From an uncultured Hyphomicrobiales bacterium (GTDB lineage Bacteria > Pseudomonadota > Alphaproteobacteria > Rhizobiales > Beijerinckiaceae), in the NCBI GenBank assembly GCA_903903935.1, contig CAIVAX010000132.1, positions 1 through 8,431 of the forward strand: 8,431 bases of DNA, given 5' to 3'. A program made the translations under genes and the position numbers. Below are positions 6,433 to 8,431 of the stretch, piece after piece; the stretch's first letter is position 1; each line of letters opens with the position of its first letter. The notes beneath the pieces are model-generated. The model was not told where the DNA came from. It made no database searches and saw nothing but the letters and a program-made list of their open reading frames with translations.

Positions 6433-6936
6433 TTATTTTTTTGTTTTCAAAAACACATAAGTTGCGCGAAAGGGCTGACCGGCGGCGACATTTTCATCCT
6501 CACAGGGTCCTTGCAGCAAGCCCTTTTGTGTATCGATCTGCACGACAGCAGTTACATCCGACAAAGCCCCCTGCCCGCGCGAGGTCACTTCAAAGCGTTG
6601 CCAAGGATAATCCTTGGGCGTTGGCGCGTCTTTGCTGGTGAGAAGTTTTCCGGTCAGGCTGCTGCCATCATTATGACGCCAGGTTGGGCCATTGGAATAA
6701 TTGCCAACGATGGCCCCATCTTTATAAAGCGCGGCGCGCGGACCATTGCTGGTCCACGTCAGTTTGCCAGCTACCCGCTTGCACTCAAAAAGCTGCATGC
6801 CGTCAAGCTGAAGCGTCAAAGCGACTTGATCGCCCGGAGCCGATAGGTCTGCGGGAATGGCGGGCTCTTGCGCTTGCGCCTGCAAAGCGCCCAGAGCGGA
6901 ACCCAAAAGGGCAACAAGAATTTTGATTCTCTTCAA
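6433..6936 (-). CDS. Exported DUF3455-like protein
   Basis: This 167-residue protein starts at TTG (6936-6934), with GGGAGAGA just upstream; ATGs nearby are out of frame. A Sec signal peptide ends near QAQA/QEP (residue 22). The body shows the pattern I associate with DUF3455: FECKR (near 50), a tryptophan-containing strand (LTWTSNGPRAALY), GNYSNGPTWRHNDGSS (78-93), a proline-bearing segment ending in YPWQRFEV, a G-rich LSDVTAVVQIDTQKG stretch and a C-terminal ATYVFLK. Two cysteines (in FECKR and GPCED) could form a disulfide in the periplasm. The biochemical role of the family is not known to me. It is the first gene of the minus-strand series, about 96 bp before the Bug gene, and is divergent from the right-hand PQQ dehydrogenase gene. 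Confidence 0.82.
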   Translation of the reverse strand: MKRIKILVALLGSALGALQAQAQEPAIPADLSAPGDQVALTLQLDGMQLFECKRVAGKLTWTSNGPRAALYKDGAIVGNYSNGPTWRHNDGSSLTGKLLTSKDAPTPKDYPWQRFEVTSRGQGALSDVTAVVQIDTQKGLLQGPCEDENVAAGQPFRATYVFLKTKK

Positions 6937-7091
6937 GTCTCTCTCCCATCCATCAAGGCTGATGCCCGGATCTTGAACCCATTATCGCCATTTCATCGAA
7001 CACAGCAAATCTCGCAGTGCAGCAATCAACACATGTGTCCGTCAGCACTCGACGCGACAGAGCAAAATGATGATTTCATTAGTCTTAGGTG

Positions 7092-7243
7092 TTGATACCT
7101 ATGTTGGTTACTTAGCGCGCTGAGCTTGAGCTAAACAATGGCAAAAACATTTCTGCGCTTTTTTAAATTTTGCGCTGCACTATATTTGCGTTCGAGCGCT
7201 TAACGTCGATGTGCTTTTTATTTTTATACTAATTGATACTTAT
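7092..7243 (+). repeat. Direct repeat TTGATACYTAT in the divergent region
   Basis: TTGATACCTAT (7092-7102) and TTGATACTTAT (7233-7243) match at 10 of 11 positions and are 141 bases apart, so they lie on the same helical face only approximately. The second copy abuts the candidate -35 element. They may be binding sites for one regulator acting on both divergent genes, or coincidence in AT-rich DNA. Confidence 0.3.
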
Positions 7244-7270
7244 TGACGCAGGCGGGCCAAAGTGAATAAC
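7243..7270 (+). promoter_or_regulatory. Candidate sigma-70-type promoter for the right PQQ dehydrogenase gene
   Basis: TTGACG (7243-7248; 5 of 6 to TTGACA) is followed after 16 bases by AATAAC (7265-7270; 4 of 6 to TATAAT). It would start transcription near 7277, giving a leader of about 65 bases before the ATG at 7343. An upstream T-rich stretch could act as an UP-like element. Read by eye only. Confidence 0.35.
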
Positions 7271-7342
7271 TGCCACTATGTCTGATTAAGTCGGACTGTC
7301 TAGCTGATCAATAAAAGATCTGCACCTAATGGGGAGAATATA

Positions 7343-8431
7343 ATGGTAAAATTTTCCAAGCGTGGCGCGCTTGCCAGCGCTCTTTTAATGGCGACAGCTT
7401 TGTCGACGGCCCACGCTGCCGACATGACTCAGGAACGCGCTCTTAAAGCCGATTCCGAGCCGCAAAACTGGATTCTGCATGCGCAGAATTTTGAGGCTCA
7501 ACGCTTTTCGCGCCTCAAAGAAATTAATGTCGACAACGCCAAGAACCTGAAGGTTGCTTATACAGTTGCACTGGGCGGCTATCAAAGCGGCGGTCGTTAT
7601 GCGTTCGGCAATCTCGAAGGCACGCCGATTGTTGAAGACGGCATGCTCTATGTCACAGACGGCTGGGGTTCGGTCTATGCGATCGATGGCAAGGCTGGCG
7701 TGCGTCACAGCCGCGTTGTGTGGAAAATGGATCCCGGTACAGATCGCGCTTGGGCAGGTGACGTGGCCTGCTGCGGCGTCAACAATCGCGGCGTTGCGCT
7801 GTGGAAGGACAAGATCGTTTCGATCGGTCTCGACGGTCGTATTTTCCTGATCAGCAAGGCGACTGGCGAACTGATCTGGGAACGTAAGGTTGGTGAGCCT
7901 GCCATTGGCGAAACAATCACGGCTGCTCCGCTCGTTGTGAACGACATCGCTGTGACTGGCGCTGCTGGTGGCGAATTCGGTATCCGCGGCTGGTATGATG
8001 CCACTGATCTGAACACCGGCAAGCAAGCCTGGCGCACATACACCATTCCTGGCAAGGGTGAGCCGGGCAATGAGACTTGGAAGGACGGCAAGGATCGCTG
8101 GATGCATGGCGGCGCTTCCGCCTGGGTCACACCCTCATATGATTCCAAGTTAGACCTGATCTATGCTGGCGTCGGCAATGCTGGCCCAGACTATGATCCG
8201 GATTTCCGTCCCGGCGACAATAAGTGGGCGGCTTCGGTCATCGCCATGAACTCCAAAGACGGCAAGATCAAATGGGGCTTCCAATATACCCCGAATGATC
8301 CCTACGACTTTGACGAAATCTCTGATCACCCGATCGTACGGACCAAAGTCAATGGTGAGGACCGTACCGTTATTACCCATGCGGGCCGAAACGGTTTCTA
8401 CTATGCTCTGGATGCCGCCAATGGCTCGTTC
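7343..8431 (+). CDS. PQQ-dependent alcohol dehydrogenase (methanol/ethanol family), predicted lanthanide type, 3' end outside window
   Basis: I translated 363 codons from ATG 7343 to the window edge with no stop. A GGGGAGA ribosome site lies five bases upstream of the ATG. A Sec signal peptide ends near TAHA/AD (residue 25). Conserved methanol-dehydrogenase elements are all present: vicinal Cys143-Cys144 (VACCGVNNRG), Glu211 (GEFGIRG) and Asn279 (GVGN) as metal ligands, catalytic Asp322 with Asp324 at +2 (PYDFDEI), and Arg349 (AGRNG). The Asp at +2 predicts lanthanide rather than calcium use, as in XoxF and PedH. It is a paralogue of the gene at 24-1787, sharing for example EPQNW, TDGWG, QYTPND and GRNGFYY, but has a longer Cys-containing loop. 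Its product should be periplasmic and reduce a cytochrome c. The usual length near 600 residues implies about 230 residues lie beyond the edge. A cytochrome or PQQ-linked partner may follow there. Confidence 0.93.
   Translation, partial: MVKFSKRGALASALLMATALSTAHAADMTQERALKADSEPQNWILHAQNFEAQRFSRLKEINVDNAKNLKVAYTVALGGYQSGGRYAFGNLEGTPIVEDGMLYVTDGWGSVYAIDGKAGVRHSRVVWKMDPGTDRAWAGDVACCGVNNRGVALWKDKIVSIGLDGRIFLISKATGELIWERKVGEPAIGETITAAPLVVNDIAVTGAAGGEFGIRGWYDATDLNTGKQAWRTYTIPGKGEPGNETWKDGKDRWMHGGASAWVTPSYDSKLDLIYAGVGNAGPDYDPDFRPGDNKWAASVIAMNSKDGKIKWGFQYTPNDPYDFDEISDHPIVRTKVNGEDRTVITHAGRNGFYYALDAANGSF

Larger units (their letters stand above)
6937..7342. other. Divergent intergenic region (406 bp), AT-rich in its right half
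   Basis: This stretch separates two divergently transcribed genes and contains no convincing protein gene on either strand. Its left half is of ordinary composition. From about 7140 to 7245 it becomes strongly AT-rich, with T tracts. It holds the candidate promoter and direct repeats listed separately, a small inverted repeat GTCTGA-TTAAG-TCGGAC (7280-7296, one G:U pair), and an imperfect inverted repeat TTAGCGC / GAGCTAA (7112-7134). It probably drives both genes. No regulator gene is encoded within the window. Confidence 0.75.

Noticed and set aside
7385..8107. Open frame on the minus strand (240 codons)
   Set aside because: It is antisense to the conserved dehydrogenase gene at 7343-8431, which shows family motifs throughout; no domain is visible in the antisense product.

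Overview
The window holds eight protein genes. Seven lie head to tail on the minus strand (6936 down to 24). One, cut by the right edge, is divergent on the plus strand (7343 onward). Gene content and moderate base composition suggest a Gram-negative proteobacterium, most likely an alphaproteobacterium: periplasmic PQQ-dependent alcohol dehydrogenases, an orphan Bug/TctC solute-binding protein, a Tat-type leader and Sec leaders. This taxonomic guess is inference from family distribution only.

Both ends carry PQQ-dependent alcohol dehydrogenases of the methanol/ethanol type. The complete one is at 24-1787 (minus) and the 5' part of a second is at 7343-8431 (plus). Both have an Asp two residues after the catalytic Asp, the accepted signature of lanthanide-using quinoprotein alcohol dehydrogenases. 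The right-hand copy has the vicinal Cys-Cys pair and all the expected metal ligands. The left-hand copy lacks the Cys-Cys pair and has Asp where a Glu metal ligand is expected.

Between them, in minus-strand order, are: a small exported DUF3455-like protein (6433-6936); a Bug/TctC substrate-binding protein (5259-6335); a crotonase-fold enzyme resembling hydroxycinnamoyl-CoA hydratase-lyase but changed at both phenol-binding positions (4393-5229); a Tat-exported CPFC-motif protein resembling DUF3299 (3876-4364); an ABC ATPase (3107-3814); and a MacB/FtsX-type permease with a His/Asp/Glu-rich periplasmic loop (1887-3110). The last three form a tight unit resembling zinc-regulated ABC modules known from Pseudomonas and Vibrio, so a metal or metal-complex transporter is the best guess. 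Its position next to a predicted lanthanide enzyme makes a lanthanide or PQQ-enzyme maturation role worth testing.

The junction between the CPFC gene and the ATPase gene is a tandem repeat of a translation-initiation-like 20-mer. It creates two very short reading frames chained by ATGA stop/start overlaps. The 406-bp divergent region 6937-7342 is AT-rich and holds a candidate promoter and a direct repeat.

Taken together, the locus looks like a periplasmic alcohol-oxidation region combined with uptake of an organic acid (Bug protein), CoA-thioester metabolism (crotonase) and metal handling (ABC unit). No rRNA, tRNA, CRISPR array, insertion sequence or phage gene was seen.
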